64,000 bases of DNA, from NCBI RefSeq assembly GCF_029689925.1, contig NZ_CP121445.1, positions 6,692,501 to 6,756,500 on the forward strand, read 5' to 3'. Positions 35,105 through 44,710 of the stretch are shown piece after piece. How positions within the stretch are numbered: position 1 is the stretch's first letter; every line of letters begins with the position of its first letter. The DNA comes from Anaerocolumna sp. AGMB13025 (GTDB taxonomy: Bacteria > Bacillota > Clostridia > Lachnospirales > Lachnospiraceae). The notes below the pieces were generated by a model, which ran no database searches, was not told the DNA's origin, and saw only the letters and a program-made list of their open reading frames with translations. Position numbers and translations under genes: made by a program.

Positions 35105-35385
35105 CTAAAAAATCAAAAAAAGCCCCCGTCTTTATTCTTAAAGACGAGAGCTAACATCCCGTGGTACCACTTTAATTCAGTCTGTCTCTAAAGCCCAGAC
35201 CCTTATCTGCTGCAAGATAACAGCATATCACAATAACGGATGCACCCGTCGCAGCCTAAGGAAACGCTTTGCTTCCCTCAGTGCGCAGCTCCAAGACCAT
35301 CTTCAACAATTCACCAATGACTCTTTTTCAGCTTAACAGAGTTCTCTGTACATGGCAGCCTTGTTTACTCTTCTTTTCTCAGCCT
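35105..35385 (-). ncRNA. T-box riboswitch controlling metG
   Basis: Read on the minus strand, the leader carries the conserved T-box core GTGGTACCACGGGATG (complement of 35155-35170). A terminator hairpin follows, with arms CTCTCGTCTTTA and TAAAGACGGGGGC and then TTTTTTT (35116-35154). The upstream stem I region has the AGAG / TTGGTGAA pattern, and an ATG at 35298-35300 in GAAGATGG is the probable specifier. Uncharged tRNA-Met would stabilise the antiterminator and allow metG transcription. Most of the 425-base gap 35090-35514 is this element. Confidence 0.9.
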
Positions 35386-35514
35386 TTTGAATATAATTAT
35401 TTTATTACCGTATGGATATACTAATTATTAGTTTACCCATATTTTCTAAAATTTAGAATAGCACGTAGGATTTATTTTGTCAACAAAGGAAATTGATTTG
35501 GTTAGAGAATTCCT

Positions 35515-38103
35515 TTATCTGCTTACATCCTTCAAATCTGCAACATAAACTATACTTCGGGAACCAAATACATACATTTTATTATTCAGTACCTGTGCTG
35601 ATTTCATAATCATCTGCATACTTACATCTTGAATGGTCCAATGAACGGCATCCTCAGACAGGCTTATGGTTCCTCCGCAGCCAAGGGCAACAAACAGATC
35701 ACCGGTATAATAGATACCATAATACCCTTCACCTACTCCTTCTCTTGACCAATTATCACTTAAGCTGCTTTCCGTCCACTTTTTCCCGTCTGCTGATTTA
35801 TATAACATGGAGGTTTCCGTAGAATATGAGGTATCTGAAGAGGTAACGACAAAAGTTCCTTTTGCCCAGACGATGTCGGAATAATTATTGGTATCACTGC
35901 GTTTCACCTTTGACCACTTAATACCGTTATCCGACACCAGCATTAAGGCTTCATCACCTACTGCAACAAAGGTTTTTCCATTCCAGGCAATGGATTTAAT
36001 ATCGCTTTTTACATTTGTTTTCTGTTTCACCCAGGTTTTTAAATCCTTTGATGACAGAATTAAGCCATGGGTTCCGGTGACATAATACGTATTTTTTACT
36101 TTTATAATTCGATATAGCGTTTCACTTGTAGGGGATTTGCTTTCCACCCATTTCAAACCATCCGTTGATGACATCATCAGACCCTGGTAGCCTACGGCAA
36201 AAAAGCGTTTACCAGTCCATACCAGATCGTATAACGGATATTTTCCCTTTACCATCGAGTATTTATTCGTTCCATTTGGACTAATTTGAAGCAAGCCCTG
36301 ATAATCAAAACTTTCTACTTCCGGGTCAAGAATATCCAGATCTCCTCCAACGGCAACCAATTTCCCATTGCCAATAGCAGAACGGTTGATATCCCAAGGC
36401 TTGTGATTGGTACTTTTCTTGAGTTTCCAATTAACACCATCAGAAGAAGTAAATTTACCTTTATATGGGTAGCTGACATAATTTTTACCGTCATATTCCA
36501 TGGTTTCAATATCAAAACCAGTAGTACTGCTTTTCAGGTCCGTCCAGGTTTTTCCATCTCTTGAAGTACGGTTAATTAATATAATCTCTTTTTTCTTTCG
36601 TTCATCAGCATAGCGAAAGCCCTCCAGATAAAAACGGTCCTTTACCCAATAAATATCTGACCAGTATATTCCGTTAGAAGAATGCGCCGTCCAATTTACT
36701 CCGTCCTTTGAGGTAACAAGAACACAATCTCCCACTGCCACAAAGACTCCATTCGCATAACAGAGATTCCATAAGTTATAATAACTTTCAAAAGGGAGTT
36801 TTACCTTTTTCCACTTGATACCATCTTTAGATACCGCACAAATCGCTCCTTCGTAGCCCATTGCCACGAAAGTTCCATTCCCCCAAGCGACACCTTTTAT
36901 GTCTGTAAAAATATCATTGCTTCTTACTGTCCAGTTAATTCCATCTTCGGAGCTAAAAATTCTGCCTCCATAGCTATTTCCTCCAACCGCTACAAAGATC
37001 TTGCCGCTAAACGCTATTTCATCCATCATACCATTCGAATCAAATACCTGCTTATTCAACGTCCAATGGATACCATCCTTAGATATCCAGGTTTTCCCCT
37101 CATAGCCAAGACCAACAAATTTATTCTTCCCCCAGGCAATATCCACCAGTTTTACATCTTTAAACTCAGAATTTTTCTTCCATTTCACACCGTCCTTTGA
37201 GGTATATCCGTCTTTTGACACATAGATACCATTTCCATATGTATATTCATCTGTATCCAGGTGGTAATCCGAATCAGCAATGGTTTCATCGTACAGGGTT
37301 TTCCAGGTTAGCTTAATATCCTTTTTGGTTACATCTTCCTGTTCTTTTACTTTCTGATTATCCGTATTAACAGCAACCTTATTCTGTTTCAATAACACTA
37401 TTGCGTTTTGGTTTGCCTTATCCTTAAGGTTAATGCAATTATTAGCTGCACTAACCTCTTTCAGATTTTTTAAATCCTGTAGAGAAGATAGAGCCGTAAC
37501 CTGATTATCGGAAAAGGCAAAAGTCTCAAGTGATGTCAAGGAACGGACAGGCTCAATGCTCGTTATCTTATTATTCACCACATATAACTCCTTTAATGCT
37601 GTTAATGCAGCCAGAGGAGTCAGGTCATTGATTTTATTATTATTTATAGACAGATATTCCAATTTAGTCAAACCAGACAATGCACTGATATTACTGATTT
37701 GATTATCCGATAAATAAATGTGAGTCAACTCAGTCAATGACATTAGTGGTGATAAATCCGATATTTTATTACCCGGCATCTCAAGGATGCATAATTTCTT
37801 CATATTAGACAGCGGGCTGATATCTGTAACCTGGTTTTGACTAATTGTAAGGTACTCCATGTTAATGGCATATTCTAATCCCTGTAAAGACTTTACTTCA
37901 CCCTTTGTTATATCCAGATAATTTAAAGACGCCATCATCTCTTCCGTAATTGGTCCGTCATAAGCTAATTGACTTCGAATGGCCTTCTCCAGGATGGGAT
38001 CTCCAAATATAATTCCTTCAGCCCTGACCTTATAAACCGGATTCATCTGGAATAAAAGTACAAAAGCTATAAAAATTACTAAATAACGTTTCGAACTCCG
38101 CAT
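35515..38103 (-). CDS. Secreted leucine-rich-repeat plus propeller-repeat protein
   Basis: 862 aa. A Sec signal peptide (about 1-28, cut near VRAEG) has no lipobox, membrane anchor or LPXTG. Residues about 70-230 form six or seven 22-residue SDS22/internalin-type LRRs, such as LTHIYLSDNQISNISALSGL and LEYLSINNNKINDLTPLAAL. From about 285 to 855, at least ten repeats of the pattern SxDGxxW..(GNGxFVAVG) occur, resembling sialidase-like propeller blades. It is probably an extracellular binding protein. It has no catalytic motif and no gene partner. Confidence 0.85.
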   Translation of the reverse strand: MRSSKRYLVIFIAFVLLFQMNPVYKVRAEGIIFGDPILEKAIRSQLAYDGPITEEMMASLNYLDITKGEVKSLQGLEYAINMEYLTISQNQVTDISPLSNMKKLCILEMPGNKISDLSPLMSLTELTHIYLSDNQISNISALSGLTKLEYLSINNNKINDLTPLAALTALKELYVVNNKITSIEPVRSLTSLETFAFSDNQVTALSSLQDLKNLKEVSAANNCINLKDKANQNAIVLLKQNKVAVNTDNQKVKEQEDVTKKDIKLTWKTLYDETIADSDYHLDTDEYTYGNGIYVSKDGYTSKDGVKWKKNSEFKDVKLVDIAWGKNKFVGLGYEGKTWISKDGIHWTLNKQVFDSNGMMDEIAFSGKIFVAVGGNSYGGRIFSSEDGINWTVRSNDIFTDIKGVAWGNGTFVAMGYEGAICAVSKDGIKWKKVKLPFESYYNLWNLCYANGVFVAVGDCVLVTSKDGVNWTAHSSNGIYWSDIYWVKDRFYLEGFRYADERKKKEIILINRTSRDGKTWTDLKSSTTGFDIETMEYDGKNYVSYPYKGKFTSSDGVNWKLKKSTNHKPWDINRSAIGNGKLVAVGGDLDILDPEVESFDYQGLLQISPNGTNKYSMVKGKYPLYDLVWTGKRFFAVGYQGLMMSSTDGLKWVESKSPTSETLYRIIKVKNTYYVTGTHGLILSSKDLKTWVKQKTNVKSDIKSIAWNGKTFVAVGDEALMLVSDNGIKWSKVKRSDTNNYSDIVWAKGTFVVTSSDTSYSTETSMLYKSADGKKWTESSLSDNWSREGVGEGYYGIYYTGDLFVALGCGGTISLSEDAVHWTIQDVSMQMIMKSAQVLNNKMYVFGSRSIVYVADLKDVSR

Positions 38104-38237
38104 AAATTTCCCCTTTATACAATTTATATATGCTTAGCGTATTTTTGCATATTAAATCAATTATTATTTATTTTTGATTAAAAAGCAAGAAATTTGCAAC
38201 ATGAATATGATAAATTTATGTAAATCATGTAAATAAT

Positions 38238-38281
38238 AGGCTAAGCCCAGTCATACTACGAAATCTAACAGGGCTTAGCCT
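38238..38281. repeat. Hairpin upstream of the divergent LRR and AEC genes
   Basis: AGGCTAAGCCC and GGGCTTAGCCT form a perfect 11-bp stem around a 22-nt loop, in the middle of a 372-base divergent gap where no terminator is expected. Its role is unknown. Confidence 0.6.
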
Positions 38282-38359
38282 GATAAAGAGGTTGATTTTA
38301 ATGTAGCAGATTGGTTCTAGGACTTCGATATTTTGTGAATTTATTATAAAATATGTACA

Positions 38360-38388
38360 TTGAAGATTAATTTTACCTATGATATAAT
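38360..38388 (+). promoter_or_regulatory. Sigma-A-type promoter for the AEC permease gene
   Basis: TTGAAG (38360-38365) and consensus TATAAT (38383-38388) with 17-bp spacing, about 88 bases before the start codon. Confidence 0.65.
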
Positions 38389-38475
38389 GAAGCGAAATAC
38401 GGCAATGGAAGTAAAAGGATATCTCAACTCTCCCATTCAACATTAAAAAAGCTTACATAACGGAGGATGAATACC

Positions 38476-39387
38476 TTGTCAGACGTCAACAGTCAGTTTT
38501 TATTATCTCTATTAATTATTGCGTTAGGTTATATCAGCAAAAGGCTTAATCTGGTTAAAGAACAGGATGGTGAAGGTATTTCACGTATTATCTTTAACTT
38601 TACTCTGCCCTCTCTGGTGATTAATACCTTCAGTACCATTAAAGTCGAACCTTCCTTAGCCCTTATTCCCGTTATTAATATTGTTTATTGTACATTCCTT
38701 GCGGCTTTAGCTGTTTTTTTCTTTAAGAAGGAATTCCAGAAGAACAAAGGTGTATTTTCCATGACCTCTGTGGGTTTTAATATTGGCCTGTTTGCCTATC
38801 CCTTAGTGGAAGCTTTATGGGGCAAAGAGGGGTTGAAGTATTTTGGTATGTTTGATATGGGTAATGCACTGATTGTATTCGGACTTTGTTTCTTTATGGC
38901 AAGTTATTATTCTTCAGAAGACGGCAAAGTGGATTTTAAAGAGCTGCTTAAAAAGATAAGCACCTCGGTTCCTTTACTTGTTTATATTCTTACCCTTTTA
39001 TTAAATGTTACCGGCTTATCCTATCCTAAGACTGTTCTTGAGGTAACCGGCATCCTTTCAAAAGCGAACATGCCATTGTCATTACTGGTGCTTGGAATTT
39101 ATTTAAGTTTTTCTTTTGAAAAAAGCTACTGGAAAAGCATGTTTAAAGTTCTCGCTCTACGTTACGGCATCGGTCTGCTGGTTGGACTTTTGTTATTTTT
39201 TACTCTGCCCTTTGAGCCGATGTTTCGATATACCGTATTGATTGGTCTGGTATTGCCAATCAGCATGACAGTGATTCCTTATTCTGTACAATTTAATTAC
39301 GATAAAAAATTCGTAGGAACCCTGACAAACTTTACGATAATTATAAGCTTTATTCTGGTGTGGATTATAGGCCTGGCAGTTTCTTAA
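38476..39387 (+). CDS. AEC (auxin efflux carrier) family transporter
   Basis: 303 aa, about ten membrane helices. Typical family segments include the N-terminal ALGYISKRLNLV and GISRIIFNFTLPSLVINTF, and GFNIGLFAYPLVEALWG in the middle. AEC proteins export small organic acids or malonate-like solutes, and the substrate here is unknown. The start is decided by the ribosome binding site: GGAGG (38462-38466) touches the ATG at 38467, too close to work, while a TTG at 38476 is 9 bases away, so TTG is preferred. Confidence 0.9.
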   Translation: MSDVNSQFLLSLLIIALGYISKRLNLVKEQDGEGISRIIFNFTLPSLVINTFSTIKVEPSLALIPVINIVYCTFLAALAVFFFKKEFQKNKGVFSMTSVGFNIGLFAYPLVEALWGKEGLKYFGMFDMGNALIVFGLCFFMASYYSSEDGKVDFKELLKKISTSVPLLVYILTLLLNVTGLSYPKTVLEVTGILSKANMPLSLLVLGIYLSFSFEKSYWKSMFKVLALRYGIGLLVGLLLFFTLPFEPMFRYTVLIGLVLPISMTVIPYSVQFNYDKKFVGTLTNFTIIISFILVWIIGLAVS

Positions 39388-39465
39388 ACTACGGGCTTAT
39401 TGTACTAATCTTTTCCGGATAAAATTCCTTCCTCTTTTTCTATCAGCTTTCACTTAAGATATTCT

Positions 39466-39597
39466 CTAAGTAATTCGTCCTAAGAAAAATATTTCTACTT
39501 AGCAATTACTCTTATAAAAAACATTTATTCTTAAGGCATATACCTTTATAATAAAATTTACCCCCTAAGCAATTACACTTACGAAAAATATTTAGAA
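39466..39597. repeat. Four degenerate 33-bp tandem repeats after the AEC gene
   Basis: Units start near 39466, 39498, 39531 and 39565. The shared pattern is CTTAGCAATTAC.CTTA followed by AAAAAtATTTA. The array begins about 80 bases after the stop of the AEC gene and fills most of the gap to the next gene. The unit is unlike the other arrays in the window. Confidence 0.6.
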
Positions 39598-39691
39598 TGA
39601 ATGGTTTCCCGTTTTACATCATAAGTTAGTAAATAAGAATGAGAACAAAGGGATTTAAAGTGTCATACTAAAAGAAAGGTTTGGTCCTATT

Positions 39692-41452
39692 ATGAAACGG
39701 AAAAAGAAATACCTCCTATTCGTCCTGTTGGTACTTTTGCTGATAGTAAGTACTTTAGGATGTTCCGGAAATAGCCGCAGTGCTGCACCTGCTGAAGATT
39801 TTAATGCTTTTTTAGACCGAGTATTCACAACGGAAGTGCAAAAAGATACGATTACGCTTAATTATTCCCTGGCAAATCCGGAAAGTTACGGTATAACCAA
39901 TCCGGACATAACCTTTGGTCACTATTCCAAAGAATCCATTGAGAAATCTTTAGTGTCCTCGGAAAATTATTTGGCTACGTTAAAGCAATATGATTATAAT
40001 TCCCTCTCAGAGGATCAGAAGCTTTCTTATGATATATTAAAAGAGGATTTAGAGACAGAAAAGTCTTTAGGTGATTTTATCCAGTACAATGAAGGCTTAG
40101 GTCCTACCACCGGAATACAGGCACAGCTTCCCGTACTTCTTGCCGAATATAACTTTAACAGAAAAGAAGACATCATAAATTATCTAGAACTGCTGCCTAA
40201 AGTCTATGATTATTTTAAAGAAATCTGCGCCTTTGAAAAAGATAAATCAGCTGCCGGTTTATTTATGAATGACGAAGTGGCAGACAGTATTATCGATCAA
40301 TGCAAGGAATTTATTAAAAACAAAGAAAACAACTACCTAATCAGCATATTTAATGACCGGATGTCTGATTTTGACGGATTAACCAAAGAAGAGGTTAAAG
40401 AATACAAGGCTGCAAATAAAGATGCTGTCCTTAATTCGGTAATTCCAGCCTATGAATTATTAATTGATACCTTAACCAAATTAAAAGGAACCGGCACAAA
40501 TAAAGAAGGCTTAAGCCATTATGAAAAAGGAAAAGAATATTATGAATACCTCATTAAAGTAAACACCGGCTCTTCCCGTTCCATTCCAGAGTTAAAGAAG
40601 ATGCTTGAAAACTCGTTAAGTACTAATATGTTAAAGTTAAGCAGCATTATGAATAAAAATCCGGATGTATACGATACCGTAATGTCCTTATCCTATTCTC
40701 TAACAGACCCTTCCAAAATCATTAAGTATTTAAAGGAAGCAATTAAGAAGGATTTCCCCACCTGTCCCGATGTAAAATGCTCTATAAAATACGTGGATAA
40801 ATCCCTACAGGATCATTTAAGCCCTGCCATGTACTTAGTACCGCCGTTAGACAGTTATAAGAATAACATTATATACATTAATGAAAATCCGGATTTTGAC
40901 TTATCCCAGATTTTTACCACGATTGCCCATGAAGGCTATCCGGGGCACTTATATCAGTCGGTATATTTTAGAAGCCTTAATCCTCCGGCTATCAGAAACC
41001 TGCTTAGTTTTGGCGGATATGCCGAGGGCTGGGCTACTTATGTGGAATATTATTCCTACCATCTGGCTGGTTTCAGTGAGGATGTAGCCGATTTTTTGGA
41101 GGCTAATATGGCTGCCAACATGGCGCTTTACTGCCGGATTGATATGGGAATCCATTATGATGGCTGGAGTCTTTCTGATACTGCGGCTTATTTAAAAAAT
41201 TATATTACGGACAGTACCACCATTAAGCTATTATACAACACTATGATTGAAGAACCTGCCCTATATCCACAGTATGGCGTTGGATACCTGGAGTTTATGA
41301 ATTTAAAGGAAACGGCACAAAAGACACTTGGGGATAAGTTTGTATTAAAAGATTTCCATAAGTTTTTACTGGATGTTGGACCGGCACAATTTGATATTAT
41401 TGCGGATCGGATGAATGGCTGGCTAAAAGAGGAACAGGTGGCTAAAAGGTGA
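39692..41452 (+). CDS. DUF885-family lipoprotein, probable zinc metallopeptidase
   Basis: 586 aa. The lipoprotein signal ends in the lipobox VSTLGC. The body matches the DUF885 family, with the zinc motif HEGYPGH at 413-419 (His413, Glu414, His419) followed by GGYAEGWATYVEYYS, which supplies a downstream Glu. The C-terminal YPQYGVGYLEFMNLKETAQK is also typical. Members are thought to be extracellular peptidases acting on short peptides. AAAGGAAGG-like sites precede the ATG. It ends just before the giant palindrome at 41467. Confidence 0.88.
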   Translation: MKRKKKYLLFVLLVLLLIVSTLGCSGNSRSAAPAEDFNAFLDRVFTTEVQKDTITLNYSLANPESYGITNPDITFGHYSKESIEKSLVSSENYLATLKQYDYNSLSEDQKLSYDILKEDLETEKSLGDFIQYNEGLGPTTGIQAQLPVLLAEYNFNRKEDIINYLELLPKVYDYFKEICAFEKDKSAAGLFMNDEVADSIIDQCKEFIKNKENNYLISIFNDRMSDFDGLTKEEVKEYKAANKDAVLNSVIPAYELLIDTLTKLKGTGTNKEGLSHYEKGKEYYEYLIKVNTGSSRSIPELKKMLENSLSTNMLKLSSIMNKNPDVYDTVMSLSYSLTDPSKIIKYLKEAIKKDFPTCPDVKCSIKYVDKSLQDHLSPAMYLVPPLDSYKNNIIYINENPDFDLSQIFTTIAHEGYPGHLYQSVYFRSLNPPAIRNLLSFGGYAEGWATYVEYYSYHLAGFSEDVADFLEANMAANMALYCRIDMGIHYDGWSLSDTAAYLKNYITDSTTIKLLYNTMIEEPALYPQYGVGYLEFMNLKETAQKTLGDKFVLKDFHKFLLDVGPAQFDIIADRMNGWLKEEQVAKR

Positions 41453-41466
41453 TTTGTTGGAAGTAC

Positions 41467-41745
41467 GCCTTAATAAAATCAGTCTTTCAGGCTGAGAGAA
41501 AAGCAGCGGCAAGGGTATCATTCTTATGCTTAGATTCTTCGTCTGAATTCACTAATGTATTTTTCATATGGTAATGCAAGAGCAGAAAAGCACAAACTCC
41601 TCGCACAGCTCGTCAGACAGTGTGCTTTTCTGCTCTAACCATATGTAAAATGCATAAGTAAATTCGGGACTCAGAATAATGCGCATAAGAACGATACCCT
41701 TGCCGCTGCTTTTTTATTTAGGTTTTGGACTGATTTTATTAAGGC
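41467..41745. repeat. Giant palindrome A (279 bp) with conserved loop
   Basis: The two arms pair along nearly their full length. The outer stem starts GCCTTAATAAAATCAGTC and ends with its complement. A middle stem AAAGCAGCGGCAAGGGTATC pairs with GATACCCTTGCCGCTGCTTT. The apical stem is GAGCAGAAAAGCACA (41580-41594) with TGTGCTTTTCTGCTC (41621-41635), around a 26-nt loop (41595-41620). The loop is nearly identical, inverted, to that of element B at 45585, while the stems differ by paired substitutions. It lies between convergent genes. The rest of the gap 41453-41828 holds nothing else. Confidence 0.93.
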
Positions 41746-41828
41746 TGTTTTCGGAAATGTTCAGATACTTATTTGGCACAGTGATTTATGAATGGGTATA
41801 TTTTAAAGCGGGTTATGGATAAATGTTT

Positions 41829-42605
41829 TCATGAGCCGGTTGATTTATAATGCCTGATTCCGAATTTCCAAAACAGATAGCAGGGGATGATAAATAGACA
41901 GGCTATTAGTGGTAACAGGATATAGAAAGGATTCTTTGTCCGGTCCAGTATATACAGCAAAGGGTAATACTGAATCAGGGCATAAGGAACAAGGATGGTA
42001 CAGATTTGCAATACTCTTTTCCCGTAGATGCTAAGGGGGTATTTGCCGTATTCTCTGGCTCCGTCGGTAAATATGTTCATGAATTCCAGACCTTCTATGG
42101 TGAAAAAGCAAAATGCGGCGTAAATTATAAAGATTCCCGTAAATACTACGGTTCCGCCTATTATCATAAAGATTACGGTCAGTACTTTATCGTAACTCCA
42201 GGTTATCTGACTTTTCATAATGCCATAAGCAAACATGATTATGGCTTGGAGCATACGGCCGATTCTGGTAAATTCTATTTTGTTTCCAAGTACCTGAAAG
42301 ATTTCATTACGGGGTCTTACCATGATGCGGTCGAATTCACCGTTACTTATGGTAGCGGAGAAGGTGTCAAAGCCTCTTGCAAAGCACTCTGCTAAGGAGA
42401 ATTCGATCAGCACAATGGAGAAGCATAATAATATTTCGCTGTAGGTAAATCCCTTTACTTTATTAAACCTTTGGAACATAAAATATACCCCTAAAAACAC
42501 ATTAAAGGATACTAAAAATTGTCCAATGGTGGTTAACAGAAAGGATGTTTTATATTGAAATACACTTTTTAAGTGTATGGAAAAAAACTTAAAATATAAT
42601 TTCAT
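41829..42605 (-). CDS. ABC-2 type exporter permease (second)
   Basis: 258 aa from the ATG at 42605, right after a GGAGG; the open frame reaches 42740 but the extra 45 residues lack a start signal. There are six predicted membrane helices. MKLYFKFFSIHLKSVFQYKTSFLLTTIGQF and the ISNGEFDRIMVRPRN loop match the ABC-2 permease family that comes in pairs with a COG4586-type ATPase. It is the last gene of a three-gene operon. The exported substrate is unknown. Confidence 0.85.
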   Translation of the reverse strand: MKLYFKFFSIHLKSVFQYKTSFLLTTIGQFLVSFNVFLGVYFMFQRFNKVKGFTYSEILLCFSIVLIEFSLAECFARGFDTFSATISNGEFDRIMVRPRNEIFQVLGNKIEFTRIGRMLQAIIMFAYGIMKSQITWSYDKVLTVIFMIIGGTVVFTGIFIIYAAFCFFTIEGLEFMNIFTDGAREYGKYPLSIYGKRVLQICTILVPYALIQYYPLLYILDRTKNPFYILLPLIACLFIIPCYLFWKFGIRHYKSTGS

Positions 42606-42891
42606 GGAGCCTCCTGTTTTATAGTAATATAGTTCTATTGTTAATATTATTTTGGGGTTTAAAAGTTTTTTATTAATTCTGGTTTTTGTTACTGTTTTTT
42701 GCCGTAGCAACCGCTTTATGCTCTCTACTTTTACCATCACTGAATCATATGCCTTTGCATATTATTGTGCTGATACTGTCAAGATAGTTATTATCTTTCA
42801 TAAACTCGTCCTGTGTGTCCTATCGGAGAGCTATTTTATTGGAGACCTTTACTGTGAGGGAAAAACCCTTATGCGGATAAACGGTTCTCCT

Positions 42892-43695
42892 TCAACCGCC
42901 TTGAACAACCACTTTTTTTAACGCCTTTTTCATTAAAACCTTTCCAGAGGTTATGAGTACAAATATCCATAGGATTTGTAAGAGGACAGCCCTTTTTAGG
43001 CTCTGCCCCTGTAAATCTCCGGTATACGCCCTTAACGGGACATTCTGCATAGCGGCAAAAGGAAGCAGTTCAAAAATCCGCTGTACCTTATCCGGCAGGA
43101 ACGGCAGCGGTATTACCGCACCTGAAAAAAATTCCACACACGCAACGGCTACCATGCGTACTCCCATGGGGGAGAGGGTAAAGAAGGTTACAATATAGAC
43201 CAGCATACAAAAAGCAACTACAACGATAAAAGCAAACACCATAGTTACTAAAAACCAGAGAAAGGAGGTCAAATCCTCCGGTAAACTAAGACCATATGGC
43301 TTTGGCAGAAACGCTGCAATCAATAAGATAGGCATACACCTTAAAACTGCTCTGGATAGACGGTTTGCCATGCTTCTGGTAAACCACATATCATAAATAT
43401 CAATGGGTCTGCACAGTTCATAGGCGATATTTCCGTTTTTAATCAGCTCAAATATATCATTTTCTAAAAACCAGGTCATATATAAAGCTAAAAATGCCTG
43501 CTGCATCCATATATAAGTAGTAAGTGCGGAAAACGTCATAGGAAATGCCCCCAGGTCCGCCGTATAAAAAGCATAGAACATAAGCAGTTCCAACGCCCCC
43601 CAGGTAAACTGCGTAGCAATTCCGGCTAAGGCCGCTGCCCGGTATTGAAGACCATATAAAAAGCGGAGACGGAAAAAGGACAGATATTTATTCAT
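42892..43695 (-). CDS. ABC-2 type exporter permease (first)
   Basis: 267 aa from the ATG at 43695, seven bases after AGGAGG; an upstream extension to 43749 overlaps the ATPase gene and is unlikely. Six predicted membrane helices are present. ELIKNGNIAYELCRPIDIYDMWF is the cytoplasmic loop shared with the partner permease at 41829 and probably contacts the ATPase. It begins 11 bases after the ATPase stop, which suggests tight co-translation. Confidence 0.86.
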   Translation of the reverse strand: MNKYLSFFRLRFLYGLQYRAAALAGIATQFTWGALELLMFYAFYTADLGAFPMTFSALTTYIWMQQAFLALYMTWFLENDIFELIKNGNIAYELCRPIDIYDMWFTRSMANRLSRAVLRCMPILLIAAFLPKPYGLSLPEDLTSFLWFLVTMVFAFIVVVAFCMLVYIVTFFTLSPMGVRMVAVACVEFFSGAVIPLPFLPDKVQRIFELLPFAAMQNVPLRAYTGDLQGQSLKRAVLLQILWIFVLITSGKVLMKKALKKVVVQGG

Positions 43696-43705
43696 CCTGC
43701 ACCTC

Positions 43706-44710
43706 CTAAATTTCATACTGCTTATAAAGCTCCACCACAACTTCATCAATGGAAGAACCAGATACAGAAATATCCCTTAAATCAACTTCGGCAGATAAAG
43801 CAGCTATGGCCTCGGAAACCGGTATTACCTCCGAATCCAGTTCAATTACGGCATGTCCGTTCACTACCATACCTTTATCATCATGGGAATAATCATTGGA
43901 GATGATATGCATGCCCTCGCACACATGGATTCCTCCTCCACTATATTCAACCATAAGCTTTTTATATCCCCCGAATTGTTTCTTCATCTCAGACAGTTCT
44001 CCGTCCATCAGAATCTTTCCTTTTCCAATGAGTATAATCCGCTTAGTCAGTGCCTCAATGTCCTGCATGTCATGGGTAGTGAGGATCACTGTAGTTTGAT
44101 GACTTTTATTAATATCTAAAATAAAATTTCTTACCGCAATCTTAGAAACCGCATCCAGTCCGATTGTGGGTTCATCTAAAAATAAAATACTTGGATTGTG
44201 AAGAAGGGACGCTGCGATTTCACACCGCATTCTTTGCCCTAAGGATAATTGCCTGGCAGGTGTTTTAATAATTTCCTCCAAGTTAAGTAAAGTAACCAGC
44301 TCCGAAAGATTTTCCTTAAATTTCTTTTCAGAAACCTTATAAATATCCTTTAATAACTCAAAAGAATCTATCACCGGTACATCCCACCATAATTGAGATC
44401 GCTGACCGAATACAACACCAATATCCCTGACATGTTCAATCCGATCTTTCCAGGGTGTTCTCCCATTAATCAGACAGCTTCCGCCCTCAGGTGTCAATAT
44501 CCCGCTTAAGATTTTAATGGTACTGCTTTTCCCCGCACCATTGGGACCGATATACCCCACCATCTCTCCATCGGCGATAGTAAAAGAAATATCATCAAGA
44601 GCCTTTACATATTCATACTTCTTGTTAAACAAGGCCAAAAACGCCTCTTTCATGCCAGCATTACGCCTGGCGACCTTAAAGGTCTTTTGGATGTGCTCCA
44701 CTTGAATCAT
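43706..44710 (-). CDS. ABC-2 type exporter ATPase (COG4586-like)
   Basis: 334 aa, longer than a bare ABC domain. Walker A is GPNGAGKSS (55-63). GVVFGQRSQLWWDVPVIDSF is a hallmark of this exporter group. The signature is LSLGQRMRCEIA and Walker B is ILFLDEPTIGLDAVSK. A C-terminal accessory domain (about 245-330) follows the nucleotide-binding domain. The N-terminal FKVARRNAGMKEAFLALFNKKYEYVKAL insertion is also characteristic. It heads the operon with two ABC-2 permeases. Confidence 0.92.
   Translation of the reverse strand: MIQVEHIQKTFKVARRNAGMKEAFLALFNKKYEYVKALDDISFTIADGEMVGYIGPNGAGKSSTIKILSGILTPEGGSCLINGRTPWKDRIEHVRDIGVVFGQRSQLWWDVPVIDSFELLKDIYKVSEKKFKENLSELVTLLNLEEIIKTPARQLSLGQRMRCEIAASLLHNPSILFLDEPTIGLDAVSKIAVRNFILDINKSHQTTVILTTHDMQDIEALTKRIILIGKGKILMDGELSEMKKQFGGYKKLMVEYSGGGIHVCEGMHIISNDYSHDDKGMVVNGHAVIELDSEVIPVSEAIAALSAEVDLRDISVSGSSIDEVVVELYKQYEI

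Noticed and set aside
42006-42395. 129-codon plus-strand frame with coding-like composition
   Set aside because: It is fully antisense to an ABC-2 permease with membrane helices, family loop and ribosome binding site.
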